Of a stretch of 64,000 bases of DNA, positions 46,390-55,852 are shown in pieces (positions within the stretch are counted from its first letter, which is position 1; each line of letters opens with the position of its first letter). The translations under genes were made by a program, and so were the position numbers. This stretch comes from Lysinibacillus fusiformis (lineage in GTDB: Bacteria; Bacillota; Bacilli; Bacillales_A; Planococcaceae): positions 4,402,001 to 4,466,000 of the forward strand of contig NZ_CP041696.1 of the NCBI RefSeq assembly GCF_007362955.1, given 5' to 3'. The notes under the pieces were generated by a model. It had not been told where the DNA came from, searched no databases, and saw only the letters and a list, made by a program, of their open reading frames with translations.

Positions 46390-47589
46390 ATGGAAAAAGA
46401 AAGACCGAAAGAGCGATCAAATTTATTTTCGACGAAATTTATTCGCTTTCTAGGTGGTAAAAACTTATTATTTACACTGTTTATTTTATTATTAGTCGCA
46501 TGTGTTATTTTCATGTTTGATAAAGTTTCCTTCATATTTACCCCGCTTCAAGTATTATTCGAAGTGGTGATCTTACCAGGGGTACTGGCAATCATAGGAT
46601 ACTATTTATTGCGTCCATTACTAGCCATTTTAGAAAACTGGCGAATCCCAAGAATTTGGGGCATCTTAATTTTATATATTGGTGTTATTGGCGTAATTAC
46701 TTTACTTGTAGTGCTTGTCTATCCATTTTTGCGTGAACAATTCACTAATTTAGCACAGGAATTCCCAGGGTATTTTATGGCACTAACGCAAAATATTGTG
46801 GATTACTTGAATAATTCACGTATTAATGAGTACTTAGATAACATTAACTTTAACTATGAGCAAGTTGTTACGAATTTTACAACTGATATCGTTGGAACAG
46901 TGAAAGACACAGCTGCCAATTTAGCGCAAGGTGTCGCTACAGGTATTACAGGCTTTTTGTCAACTTTAACAGGAATCATTCTATCGCTTGTAACGGTACC
47001 ATTTATTTTATTTTACTTACTTAAGGACGGCGAAAACTTACCGAAGTTTGTCATTAAGATTTGCCCGCCACGTATGCGTAAAGGTTTACATGAGGTTTTG
47101 CACGATATGGACAAACAAATTAGTTCATACATACAGGGTCAAATTTTAGTATCCATGTGCATCGGGGCAATGGTAACGATTGGTTTCTTGATTATCGGTA
47201 TGAAGTACGCGTTGTTACTTGGTTTCCTTGCGATGATTACGAGTGTTGTGCCCTATTTAGGACCAGTTATTGCGATTACACCTGCAGCGATTATTGCACT
47301 TGTGACATCACCATTCATGCTCATTAAACTAGCGATCGTATGGACAGTCGTTCAGCTAATTGAAGGGAAATTTATTTCTCCACAAATCATGGGGAAATCA
47401 TTGAGTATCCATCCGATTACCATTATTTTTGTCTTGTTAACAGCAGGTTCGTTATTCGGCGTTCCGGGTGTCATCTTAGGGATTCCAGGATACGCAATCT
47501 TAAAAGTATTTGTAAGTCATATGTTTAGACTATTTAAACAGCGTTACAACCGCTATGAGGACGAAGAACGACAAAAATATGATGTATGA
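46390..47589 (+). CDS. AI-2E family (UPF0118) membrane protein
   Basis: This 399-residue protein has about seven helices and a large loop between helices 3 and 4. The family signatures VTVPFILFYLLKDGENLPKF, SYIQGQILVSMCIGAM, PYLGPVIAITPA and QLIEGKFISPQIMGKSLSIHP are all present. The family is named for autoinducer-2 export but includes Na+/H+ antiporters, so the substrate is open. It is probably cotranscribed with the LCP gene and followed by a strong terminator. Confidence 0.88.
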   Translation: MEKERPKERSNLFSTKFIRFLGGKNLLFTLFILLLVACVIFMFDKVSFIFTPLQVLFEVVILPGVLAIIGYYLLRPLLAILENWRIPRIWGILILYIGVIGVITLLVVLVYPFLREQFTNLAQEFPGYFMALTQNIVDYLNNSRINEYLDNINFNYEQVVTNFTTDIVGTVKDTAANLAQGVATGITGFLSTLTGIILSLVTVPFILFYLLKDGENLPKFVIKICPPRMRKGLHEVLHDMDKQISSYIQGQILVSMCIGAMVTIGFLIIGMKYALLLGFLAMITSVVPYLGPVIAITPAAIIALVTSPFMLIKLAIVWTVVQLIEGKFISPQIMGKSLSIHPITIIFVLLTAGSLFGVPGVILGIPGYAILKVFVSHMFRLFKQRYNRYEDEERQKYDV

Positions 47590-47593
47590 ATGG

Positions 47594-47628
47594 AAACAGT
47601 TGCTACGACTTGTAGCAACTGTTTTTTT
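47594..47628 (+). terminator. Terminator of the LCP/AI-2E operon
   Basis: AAACAGTTGCTAC (47594-47606) and GTAGCAACTGTTT (47612-47624), then TTTT. Confidence 0.9.
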
Positions 47629-47738
47629 ATGTATAAGTAAATATTGAAATCATCACCTTATTTTATGTTGACCATCAAAAGCAAAACCCTCCGAACATGT
47701 AGAATGTTGGAAGGGCTTTACCGATTTTTAATGGATGC

Positions 47739-47813
47739 TTAACGGTCGCGTTTATTTTTCGCAATCATTGCACGTTCTAATTTACCACCATGATAACAAA
47801 TCAAAAGATACAT
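47739..47813 (-). CDS. Possible 24-residue ORF or gene remnant
   Basis: A frame from ATG 47813 ends with GGKLERAMIAKNKRDR and a TAA, immediately followed on the minus strand by a hairpin with T tail (47686-47720 region, CCAACAT with ATGTTGG-like arms). The basic tail looks like a real protein end, but no good ribosome site precedes the ATG. It is either a very small gene or the end of a decayed one. Confidence 0.3.
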   Translation of the reverse strand: MYLLICYHGGKLERAMIAKNKRDR

Positions 47814-47868
47814 TTAGTATAAACATACCTAGGAATATTTGCTAGTTTACAATGATACTAAAAGTAAA

Positions 47869-47910
47869 GGGTCTGTTCAAAAGTCGACAAACCGACAATT
47901 GGACAGACCC
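47869..47910 (-). terminator. Terminator of the aminotransferase gene
   Basis: GGGTCTGTTCAA (47869-47880) pairs with TTGGACAGACCC (47899-47910) with one mismatch. On the minus strand the tail is TTTACTTTT. Confidence 0.75.
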
Positions 47911-47927
47911 CATGTTCTCCATAGTTT

Positions 47928-49097
47928 TTATCGTTGTAATTGTACTTGTGCTAAACGGACAACTGCTTCTTGAAGCACTTCTTTAGGTTGGACTAAAGCT
48001 AAACGTAAATAGCCTTGTCCAGCAGATCCAAATACTGTCCCAGGAACTGTGACAACTCCTATTTGCTCAATTAGCTTGAATGCAAGTTCTGTGCAATCAA
48101 CATCGTACGGATATTTTGCCCAGACAAACATGCCACCATCAGAAGGTGCTGCATCCCATCCTAGGTCACGTAAACCGTTCATCAATGTTTTATGACGCTC
48201 AGAGAACGTTGCGCGCAAGTTTGCTGTAATTTCCTCTGCGTTATCTAACGCGACCACTGCAGCGTCTTGTATTGGTTCAAAGATACCGAAATCTAAATTG
48301 GATTTAAGTTGCTTGATAATGGCTATCATCTCAGCGTTGCCGGCGATATAAGCAATACGTGTACCAGCTAAGCTAAAACTTTTCGAAAGTGAGTTAATCT
48401 CCATACCAACTTCTTTTGCACCAGGGGCTGAAAGGAAACTAATTGGGCCATCTCCTGTAAAGTAAAATTCTGAATAAGCAGCATCATGTAATACGATGAC
48501 GTTATATTTCTTCGCAAAGGCAATCACTTTAGCAAAATAATCTAAAGAGGGCATTGCAGGGACTGGATTCCCAGGTAAATTTAAAATAAGTAGTTTGGCC
48601 TTTTGCGCAATCTCTTCCGGTACAGCATCTAAATTTGGTAAAAAGTTATTTTCAGCTGTTTGTGGCATGTAATAAGGTGTTGCGCCTGCTAGATGGATTC
48701 CAGCATCGTAGGCAACATAAGCGGGATTTGTTGAGAGAACGATGTCTCCAGGATCACAAAAGGCAATTGGTAAATGCACTAAACCTTCTTGAGAGCCAAT
48801 TGTTTGGATAATTTCAGAAGCGGGATCTAAATCCACATTGCTGCGTCTTTTGTAATAACGACTAACAGCCTCATAAAATCGTTGTGTACCATTTAATGTG
48901 TAACCATAAGACTCAGCTAGGTTCGCTCTAAATGATAAATGTTCGCGAATTTTTTCATGGGGTGGGAGATCCGGGCTACCTAAACTTAAATCAATCATAG
49001 TCATGCCTTGTGCTTGTTGTTGTTTTGCAAAGTCTTTTAAGTCTCCAAAAATTGCAGGTGTAAATAATGACATTTTTTTTGATGGTACGATTTTCAA
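47928..49097 (-). CDS. Class I/II pyridoxal-phosphate aminotransferase
   Basis: This 389-residue aminotransferase has the PLP lysine in NSLSKSFSLAGTRIAY. Further conserved parts are LSLGSPDLPPHEKI (substrate loop), LNLPGNPVPAMP (Asn for the cofactor) and HDAAYSEFYF (Asp and Tyr), with Arg near YLRLALVQP for the carboxylate. It resembles the LL-diaminopimelate aminotransferase/PatA-like group. The exact substrate is not settled. The start is TTG at 49097, nine bases after AAGGAG. The longer frame from 49142 would run through the ribosome site. Confidence 0.88.
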   Translation of the reverse strand: MKIVPSKKMSLFTPAIFGDLKDFAKQQQAQGMTMIDLSLGSPDLPPHEKIREHLSFRANLAESYGYTLNGTQRFYEAVSRYYKRRSNVDLDPASEIIQTIGSQEGLVHLPIAFCDPGDIVLSTNPAYVAYDAGIHLAGATPYYMPQTAENNFLPNLDAVPEEIAQKAKLLILNLPGNPVPAMPSLDYFAKVIAFAKKYNVIVLHDAAYSEFYFTGDGPISFLSAPGAKEVGMEINSLSKSFSLAGTRIAYIAGNAEMIAIIKQLKSNLDFGIFEPIQDAAVVALDNAEEITANLRATFSERHKTLMNGLRDLGWDAAPSDGGMFVWAKYPYDVDCTELAFKLIEQIGVVTVPGTVFGSAGQGYLRLALVQPKEVLQEAVVRLAQVQLQR

Positions 49098-49344
49098 ACT
49101 AGTACACTCCTTATAGTTGTATAACAGAATAGTAGTACACATTTTATCATACTAAAGCGCAGAAAGGGAAAGATATTCTGAAAAAAGAATATATTTTTAT
49201 AATGGAGAAAATGAGCGTATAGGCTAGCTGAAATATTTTAGTACTTTTGGTTAAACTAAGCGAAATTTAACGTTATCCAAGATGATAAGACGGAAATTTT
49301 ATGAGAAATTCTGTTATCATATTGCTAAAGGAAGGGGGATTCAT

Positions 49345-50157
49345 ATGCAGGTATCTTCGTTAAGTGGACCGAGCGGAACAGGAAAAAGTACCAGTGCGCT
49401 TGTCTTTGCACATAGGGTAGGAATCGAGGCCATTATAGATGATGGTCTACTTATCGTTAACGGCGTCAAAGTAGCGGGTGTATCCGCAAAATTTGAGAAA
49501 AATACAATAACAGCGGTCCGACGCGCCATTTTTTCAGATGACGCACATTGTGAGGAAGTAAAAAAAGCACTTGATACATATAAAGTACAAGCAATTTTAC
49601 TGATTGGTACGTCTGATAAAATGACAAAAAGTATTGCTAAACGATTAGAGCTTGACCCAATCAGTACGTATTACTATGTTGAGGATGTCCGTTCACAAAA
49701 GGAAATCCAAAAAGCACGTTTTATTCGAGAAACGCAGGGTAAACATGTCATGCCTATACCATATCGTCAAGTTGAACAAAACTTCTTTAAACGATTCGTG
49801 CAAAAGGGCAAAGAGATTTTCTCCCCAAAACGTGAAAAAATTGGTGAAACCACTATTGTTCGACCAGATTTTCAACAAGAATATATCGAAATAGAAAAAC
49901 AAGTTTATGTGCAACTTATCACTTATTGCTGTCTACAACAAGAAATCGTTCATAAGGTGGAACAAGTGCAATTTATTCTTGGAGAACAGGCTAAAGCTAA
50001 TATTACCTTGCAGCTAAAGATGCCAATTGATTATTCGCTACGAGATCGACTGCATCAGTTACAAGAAGCAGTGCAGACAGCTTTTTATCAGCATTTTGGC
50101 TACGAACTCGATGCCATTCATCTTCATATTAAATCAGCAGTGTTGAAGAGGAAATAA
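49345..50157 (+). CDS. P-loop NTPase of unknown role
   Basis: This 270-residue protein begins almost at once with a Walker A loop (LSGPSGTGKSTSAL, residues 6-18). It continues with VGIEAIIDDGLLIVNGVKVA, a basic central part and a C-terminal 75 residues (LQLKMPIDYSLRDRLHQLQE) that resemble the Asp23/Gls24 fold. AAGGAAGGGGG lies just before the ATG at 49345, so this start is better than 49282. There are no membrane segments. The combination of an NTPase with a Gls24-like end is unfamiliar to me. Kinase activity on a small substrate is possible. Confidence 0.65.
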   Translation: MQVSSLSGPSGTGKSTSALVFAHRVGIEAIIDDGLLIVNGVKVAGVSAKFEKNTITAVRRAIFSDDAHCEEVKKALDTYKVQAILLIGTSDKMTKSIAKRLELDPISTYYYVEDVRSQKEIQKARFIRETQGKHVMPIPYRQVEQNFFKRFVQKGKEIFSPKREKIGETTIVRPDFQQEYIEIEKQVYVQLITYCCLQQEIVHKVEQVQFILGEQAKANITLQLKMPIDYSLRDRLHQLQEAVQTAFYQHFGYELDAIHLHIKSAVLKRK

Positions 50158-50159
50158 TA

Positions 50160-50207
50160 AAAACAGGTACGCTATTTGCCAGGAGGCAGGAAGAGTACCT
50201 GTTTTTT
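50160..50207. terminator. Shared terminator between convergent genes
   Basis: AACAGGTAC (50162-50170) pairs with GTACCTGTT (50195-50203), with an A tract before it and a T tract after it, so it can work in both directions. Confidence 0.8.
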
Positions 50208-50209
50208 AT

Positions 50210-51007
50210 TTAGAATTTAGATCGACGCTTGAATTGTGGTTGACGTTTTTCAACAAAGGCAGCACAGCCCTCTGAAAAATCAGTACCGACAAATGGTGTA
50301 GAGCCTTCCCATAACTTCGGTACGCTATCTACGCATTCTTGTACAGATAGCTTTACAGCGAGTAAGGATTCAGGAGACATTCCAGCGACAAGCTTACCCA
50401 TACGAATCATGTACTTGTTTATGTCCTTTTCAGCCACTAAATAGTTTAACAGGCCAAGTTTGAAGGCTTCTTCTGCTTTAAACATACGGCCTGTAAATAC
50501 TAGATCCTTCGTTGTAGACGGGCCAACAAGTTGGACTAAGCGTTGAGCAAATTTGTTATTGAGGGTAATACCTAATTTGCCCACAGGAATACCTAATTTT
50601 GCTTTTTCAGAGCCAATACGGATATCACAGGCTAATGCAAGTTCTAAACCAGCCCCCATAGCAGGCCCATTAATGACACCGATTGTTGGAATCGGTAATC
50701 TTTCAATTGTTGAAATTGTTTTTTCCATATGTACAAATGCTTCTTCTGCTTTTTCAAGGGAAATAGCGTTGAATTCTTTAATATCGGAACCTGCTGTGAA
50801 GTTTTCTCCAGAACCTCGTAAAATAAGCACTTTATTTTTAGGATTATCCAATACTTGTAATGAAATCTTGGCTAATTGATCCCACATATTTGCTGTTAGT
50901 GCATTTTTTGCTTGAGGACGGTGGATTGTTATAATGGCAAGTCCAGCAGTTTCTTGATAGATAATTTTAGCATCCTCTGCTTCAAGTCGTGTCGTTCTTA
51001 CTTGCAT
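50210..51007 (-). CDS. Enoyl-CoA hydratase/isomerase family protein
   Basis: This is a crotonase-fold protein of 265 residues. The oxyanion-hole segment FTAGSDIKEFNAIS and the GPAMGAGLELALACDIRIG region are conserved, with one catalytic Glu (GLELA). The second Glu of classical hydratases (usually in QPE-x-x-LG) is replaced (LGIPVGKLG), and GG-T-QRL is altered (NNKFAQRL). It may therefore be an isomerase, thioesterase or other crotonase-family enzyme rather than a hydratase. It starts with ATG and AGGGGGC upstream. It is a single gene. Confidence 0.82.
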   Translation of the reverse strand: MQVRTTRLEAEDAKIIYQETAGLAIITIHRPQAKNALTANMWDQLAKISLQVLDNPKNKVLILRGSGENFTAGSDIKEFNAISLEKAEEAFVHMEKTISTIERLPIPTIGVINGPAMGAGLELALACDIRIGSEKAKLGIPVGKLGITLNNKFAQRLVQLVGPSTTKDLVFTGRMFKAEEAFKLGLLNYLVAEKDINKYMIRMGKLVAGMSPESLLAVKLSVQECVDSVPKLWEGSTPFVGTDFSEGCAAFVEKRQPQFKRRSKF

Positions 51008-51372
51008 AATTGAAAAGCCCCCTACATTAAGATGATAAACTTATTATATAACACAAACAGTGATAAACACTAAATTATACGAATTTTCATGTAAATTCAG
51101 CCTGTTATACAAAAAAAGAGTCATATTGAAGAGATTGTACTACAACAGGAGCGAATGGATTTACTATTGTAATAAAGCAAAAGATGTGAGAAACTGTTTC
51201 AGGAACATTTGTTTCTTTATGACGAAAGGGGCATTTTCATGGTAGAAGCGGTGACAAATAGAGCACTACAGATTATCCGACACTAAACTTATTAAAATAT
51301 ATATTACGCACACCTCAAAATACTATAAAATAGAAGATAAATACCTGCACCAGCCAATAAGGAGGTCTTAAG
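51008..51372. other. Intergenic stretch before the degenerate recombinase gene
   Basis: A coding-like tail without a start (KLFQEHLFLYDERGIFMVEA, stop near 51285) is the only protein-like stretch. It may be the end of a decayed gene. The promoter of the recombinase-like gene should lie in the last 100 bp. Confidence 0.35.
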
Positions 51373-52248
51373 ATGATTACTTTAAGGGATGCTTGGGAAA
51401 GTTACATATTATTATTAAACTCTTTGAAGAAAAGTGCCGCAACGAAAAAGCAGTATAATATGGATGGACACCAATTTTTAGCGTTTGCTAGTGAGAAAAA
51501 CTTTCTGTTTTTGGATAATCAATTTAAAGAATTGTTATTTGCGTATAGTAATCATCTGAAGGAATCGTATTCGAATGTGAATACGTACAACCATAAAATT
51601 GCTACACTTCGTAGCTTTGTGGAATTTGTATTTTTACGAGAGTGGGTGGAATCATTTGATTATGAAATGATTTTACAACCCAAGAAAAGAGGAAAAGAGG
51701 CATTAAGGGTACTGTCCAAAGCACAGTTACTACAAATTGTCGATGTATGGCCAACGTATTTTGAATTTGCAAAAACAAACGAGCATGCATGGCTAGCAAG
51801 AAGAAACGGCTGTATCGTACAAATGTTAATGGAGACAGGGTGCAAACCTGCGGAGCTTGTGGGCATGAAATGGGCGCATTTACTTACAGATGCATCACTC
51901 ATATATGTTTCTAACCAAAATGGCAGAAGAGAAATTAAACTTACTAATATCCTTATTGAGATGTTGCAGCATTACAAAGAGGCAACCGAGGAAATTCATC
52001 AGGAGAAGGTTGGGGAATGGCTTTGGGTAAGTGAAGCGAGCCAAACAAAATCCATCACTACAAAGACTGTGGAGCGCATTTTTCAAACGATTTCAAAGGA
52101 TATTGGGACGGCTGTTCGAGCAACAGATTTACGTTATACCGTTCTGCAAAAGGCTTTACAAAGTGAAAAAACAATTGAAAACATCCAACAAACGATGGGC
52201 TATGTACGGAAGTGGGTACTAACGGAAAGAGGTGAACGTTTTAAATAA
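51373..52248 (+). CDS. Tyrosine-recombinase-like protein lacking catalytic residues
   Basis: This 291-residue protein has the two-domain shape of Xer/integrase proteins: an N-terminal SAM-like domain (residues 1-95) and a catalytic-fold domain. The active-site positions have decayed. Where Xer proteins have TG-x-R-x-x-EL it reads TGCKPAEL (Arg to Lys). HKLRHT is ATDLRYT (first His and second His lost), and the LGH and Tyr region is MGYVRKWVLTERGERF without the nucleophile Tyr. It cannot recombine DNA by the usual chemistry, but the frame is intact with AGGAGG before the start, suggesting a retained DNA-binding role. Confidence 0.72.
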   Translation: MITLRDAWESYILLLNSLKKSAATKKQYNMDGHQFLAFASEKNFLFLDNQFKELLFAYSNHLKESYSNVNTYNHKIATLRSFVEFVFLREWVESFDYEMILQPKKRGKEALRVLSKAQLLQIVDVWPTYFEFAKTNEHAWLARRNGCIVQMLMETGCKPAELVGMKWAHLLTDASLIYVSNQNGRREIKLTNILIEMLQHYKEATEEIHQEKVGEWLWVSEASQTKSITTKTVERIFQTISKDIGTAVRATDLRYTVLQKALQSEKTIENIQQTMGYVRKWVLTERGERFK

Positions 52249-52452
52249 CGCGTGAAGAATAGCTTTCTTTAACCCGCATAAACCGATCTGTAAGACGCTC
52301 ACTACAAGTTAAAAGCTGAGTACGAGTTCATGAGTTGGTCCATTAATATCAACTGACCGTAAACGCCCGATTGGTTCAACTAACAATCAGTGGAGAATGA
52401 AGAAAACCCCCACTGATTGCGTTTCACCTTATACGAATCGCTGCATGCTATT

Positions 52453-53307
52453 TTATAAGTGATTCAAAGCCTTAACACTAACCTTTACTGATAAATCGTG
52501 TTTACCCCCTGTATAAACACCTTCGACAGGGCTTATATCTGAGTAATCACGCCCAATACATAATATGATGTGATTTTCTAGTACTTCCACATTATTTGTT
52601 GGGTCTAAACCAATCCATCCAATGCCGGGGATCATTACTTCTACCCAAGCATGTGTAGCTATATCGCCGATTAGGGCAGAATTGTCATCAACGTATAAAT
52701 AACCACTAACATAACGTGCAGGAATGCCCTTGGCTCGTAAAACGGCAAGCATCACATGTGTAAAATCCTGACAAACACCTCTTTTAAAAATAAAAGCCTG
52801 ACTTGCTGTTGTGGTTACATCCGTTGCTTCGGGGTCATATTCAAAAGTTGAATATATATACTGCATTAAATTAAGAGAGAACAGCACTGGATTTTCAGCA
52901 TGACCAATCGCATGATAAACATCCTCTAACTGTGCTTCTGTCATAAACGTAAAGTTAGTTGACTTTAAATAGGGTAAATAATGCTCATAAAAAAGTTGCG
53001 AATGAAAAATTGTCTGCATCTCTGGTGAATATTGAATACGGTGTATAAATGGCGCTCTTTGAATACTAACAATAGATGTCGTCTGAATTTCTAGCTCCTG
53101 GTGTTGCTCTGGGATATAAAAAGTCCCAACAGTATTGCCCCAAATATCTAAATGCTCGCGCGTGAGTGAAGAAGGTGTAATGGTAATACGATAGGTTAAT
53201 AATCGCTGCCGTTCATCGCTCCGCGGCTTTAAGCGGATCGTATTCAAACTTTGATCGACTTCAGACTCATATTGAAAAACATTTGTATGCTGAATTTCAA
53301 ATTTCAT
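52453..53307 (-). CDS. Transglutaminase-like cysteine peptidase-fold protein
   Basis: This 284-residue protein has an N-terminal beta domain (bacterial transglutaminase-like N-terminal) followed by the transglutaminase core. The triad is Cys in GVCQDFTHVMLAVLRAKGIP, His in ATHAWVEV and Asp in GLDPTNN. AAAAGGAAG precedes the ATG at 53307, which is preferred over the long frame from 53430 because that would overlap the upstream gene. It is the last of three genes (ATP-grasp, alpha-E, transglutaminase) that recur together in many bacteria and are predicted to make or process a peptide. It is likely cytoplasmic. Confidence 0.85.
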   Translation of the reverse strand: MKFEIQHTNVFQYESEVDQSLNTIRLKPRSDERQRLLTYRITITPSSLTREHLDIWGNTVGTFYIPEQHQELEIQTTSIVSIQRAPFIHRIQYSPEMQTIFHSQLFYEHYLPYLKSTNFTFMTEAQLEDVYHAIGHAENPVLFSLNLMQYIYSTFEYDPEATDVTTTASQAFIFKRGVCQDFTHVMLAVLRAKGIPARYVSGYLYVDDNSALIGDIATHAWVEVMIPGIGWIGLDPTNNVEVLENHIILCIGRDYSDISPVEGVYTGGKHDLSVKVSVKALNHL

Positions 53308-53368
53308 AGTGTCCGCTTCCTTTTCATTACTGACTTGCTTGTTGAAAGGGAGCTGTGTATTGTTCCTT

Positions 53369-54334
53369 TCAAAATTGTACGCTGGGTTCATATAAATGAT
53401 AAATTGTTGCAAATGTATGACTGAAATCAATACATTGCCACAATCTCTCCTCCATTGAAAAAATAGCTTCTTCTAGTGTAATCGTCAACAAGTCTATATT
53501 AATCATTGCAACTAATAAAGCTTTTAACGGATTGTGAACTGCTAAAAATCGAGCGGATAAATGGTCATTTTCAATATGCATAAATGCCTCTTCTAGTTTT
53601 TTTAAACAAAACATTACTGAGCGTGGAAAATGTTCATCATGCAATAAATATTGAATGACACAAGCTAAGTTGGTTTGTCGATGCTTTCGTAAGTAGGATT
53701 CTGTCGCTTTCGATAAATCCAGCAGAAACGCTCCGTCCGCTTCTTGTATGGAAGTTGTCATCTGTTTTTGTTGCTCCAACATAATTAATGCTGTACGAAT
53801 CGTTTTTTCCGCCCGTTCAAGCCATTTCCCGACTTGAATAAAATAGAATGGTACATCCCGATCCATGGAACCTTCTATTAATCCTGTAACTGTCAAGGAC
53901 GTCTTTCGAACATTTTGTAAAAAATAATTAAGCGATATAAGTGGAAAAGGTTTTTCACGTTCAATAATTTCTTGTTGCAAGTATAAATAAAAAGAATTTT
54001 GCAATTCCCAGAGCTCGATTGGGATACTATCTCTTGTTATTCGAGCATTTTCCCGAATAGCACGCAAGGTTGCAAACAGAGCATTGCTATTTTTTTCGGA
54101 AAATAATAGATACTCAATAAGTGGATTGACACGTCTAGATTCATAATACGACATAAATTCTTCCTTTGATGCACAAATGTCTAATATCGCTTCCCAGTGA
54201 TCGATATATTCATTTTCTTTCCCAGATTGCTCCAACATATTCAACAGCTGTACTTGTAATATATGTGCATTAGTTTCTGTTCGTTCGCTATATCTTGCCA
54301 TCCAGTATAGTGCATCCGCTACTCGACTTAACAT
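53369..54334 (-). CDS. Alpha-E domain protein
   Basis: This 321-residue, almost wholly helical protein begins MLSRVADALYWMARYSERTE, the hallmark of the alpha-E family (COG2307). The conserved EREKPFP and GSMDRDVPFYFIQVGKWLER segments follow. The family is found next to circularly permuted ATP-grasp and transglutaminase genes, and its biochemical role is unknown. AAAGGAGG lies before the ATG, and the gene overlaps the upstream ATP-grasp gene by 47 bp, indicating tight coupling. Confidence 0.85.
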   Translation of the reverse strand: MLSRVADALYWMARYSERTETNAHILQVQLLNMLEQSGKENEYIDHWEAILDICASKEEFMSYYESRRVNPLIEYLLFSEKNSNALFATLRAIRENARITRDSIPIELWELQNSFYLYLQQEIIEREKPFPLISLNYFLQNVRKTSLTVTGLIEGSMDRDVPFYFIQVGKWLERAEKTIRTALIMLEQQKQMTTSIQEADGAFLLDLSKATESYLRKHRQTNLACVIQYLLHDEHFPRSVMFCLKKLEEAFMHIENDHLSARFLAVHNPLKALLVAMINIDLLTITLEEAIFSMEERLWQCIDFSHTFATIYHLYEPSVQF

Positions 54335-55775
54335 GCTGCATTTCCTCCTTTAATATCCACGTATCTTTTGCTCCTCCACCTTGTGAGGAATTGACTACTA
54401 ATGATCCTTCTTTTAGGGCAACACGTGATAAACCACCCGGTAGTACATAAATGTCATCACCCTTCATGACATACACACGTAAATCAATATGACATGGATA
54501 GAATCGGCCGTCTTGATAAGCAGGGGCGCGTGACAATTGGATAGTTGGTTGAGCAATGTATTGATTAGGATTTTCTAAGATTTTCTGACGAAAAATCGTT
54601 ATTTCCTCATTACTAGCCTGTGGCCCAATAAGCATATCATAACCACCTGAAGCACTGACATTTTTAACAACAAGTTCCTGTAAATGATCGAGTACCCACG
54701 CTCGCTGCTCATCATCATGTAGAAGATATGTTGTCACATTTTCTAAGATTGGTTCCTCCTTTAAATAGTATCGGATCATATCGGGTACATACGCATACAT
54801 GGCTTTATCATCCGCGACGCCATTACCTACAGCATTTAATATGGCAATATTTCCTGCCATATAAGCCTCCATAATATTAGCTACACCTAATAAAGAATCC
54901 TCACGAAATACAGTAGGATCTAAAAAATCATCATCAATGCGGCGGTAAATAATATCTATTTGTTCTAGCCCATAGATTGTCTTCATGTACACCATGTCAT
55001 CCTGTACAATCAAATCTCGCCCTTCCACAAGCTGAATATTCAACTGTTGTGCTAAAAATACATGATCATAATAGGCTGAATTATACATGCCTGCTGTTAA
55101 TAAGACAGCTTTAGGTTCAGCACTAGCGTCTAAATTACGAGGCCTATGTGCAAGGAGTGCCTTTTTCATAAATGCCATTTGTTTTTCAAGCGAAAGGATT
55201 GTATGCTTCGAGAAAAATTCAGGATACACTTCCTTCATGACATGTCGATTTTGGAATACATATGACATGCCAGAGGGATTACGTAAATTATCTTCTAATA
55301 CTCGATACACACCATTTTCGTCGCGTATTAAATCAATGCCAGCTAAAAAAATATGATTATCAATGGGTACTTGTACACCAAGCATTTCTTTAAAATAGTA
55401 AGGATTACTTTCTACTAGCCATTTCGGAATAACATCATCCTGTAGAATGAACTGTTCATGATAGACATCATGTAAAAAACAATTCAATGCATCAACACGT
55501 TGTTTCATACCCGCTTCAATCACAGCCCATTGTTTATGAGGAATGATAATTGGTACAAAATCGAAAGGCATTGTACGCTCCGTTCCACCTTGAGCTCCAT
55601 ATACGGTAAATGTAATACCTTGTCTTAGGAAGCTTGATTGGGCTTGTTGATTCTTTTCTTCTAGCTGTTCTTTTGAAAATGCGCTTAACTTACGATGGAA
55701 AGACCGGTAATGTGGTTTTGGTTGATTACCATCTAGCATTTCATCAAAAAACAAACCGGATTCGTACAATTTCAT
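54288..55775 (-). CDS. Circularly permuted ATP-grasp protein
   Basis: This 495-residue protein is of the circularly permuted ATP-grasp type (COG2308). Conserved stretches include GITFTVYGAQGGTERTMPFD, VESNPYYFKEM, AGIDLIRDENGVYRVLEDN, RNPSGMSYVFQNR and VVNSSQGGGAKDTWIL near the end. Such enzymes are predicted amide-bond ligases. It is first of the three-gene operon with alpha-E and transglutaminase-like proteins. The pairing with a transglutaminase fold hints at synthesis and trimming of a small peptide. No substrate is known. Confidence 0.87.
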   Translation of the reverse strand: MKLYESGLFFDEMLDGNQPKPHYRSFHRKLSAFSKEQLEEKNQQAQSSFLRQGITFTVYGAQGGTERTMPFDFVPIIIPHKQWAVIEAGMKQRVDALNCFLHDVYHEQFILQDDVIPKWLVESNPYYFKEMLGVQVPIDNHIFLAGIDLIRDENGVYRVLEDNLRNPSGMSYVFQNRHVMKEVYPEFFSKHTILSLEKQMAFMKKALLAHRPRNLDASAEPKAVLLTAGMYNSAYYDHVFLAQQLNIQLVEGRDLIVQDDMVYMKTIYGLEQIDIIYRRIDDDFLDPTVFREDSLLGVANIMEAYMAGNIAILNAVGNGVADDKAMYAYVPDMIRYYLKEEPILENVTTYLLHDDEQRAWVLDHLQELVVKNVSASGGYDMLIGPQASNEEITIFRQKILENPNQYIAQPTIQLSRAPAYQDGRFYPCHIDLRVYVMKGDDIYVLPGGLSRVALKEGSLVVNSSQGGGAKDTWILKEEMQHVKSSSGCTILDGKI

Positions 55776-55852
55776 ATATGAATCGCCTCCAAATTTAAGT
55801 AGTAATGAAAACGTGTTACACTAGTTAGGAATACATAAAAGGAGCTAGTAAC

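Noticed and set aside
51060..51245. 61-codon frame before the recombinase-like gene
   Set aside because: There is no ribosome site, the composition is AT-driven (many Tyr, Lys, Asn), and a better coding fragment lies in another frame of the same DNA.
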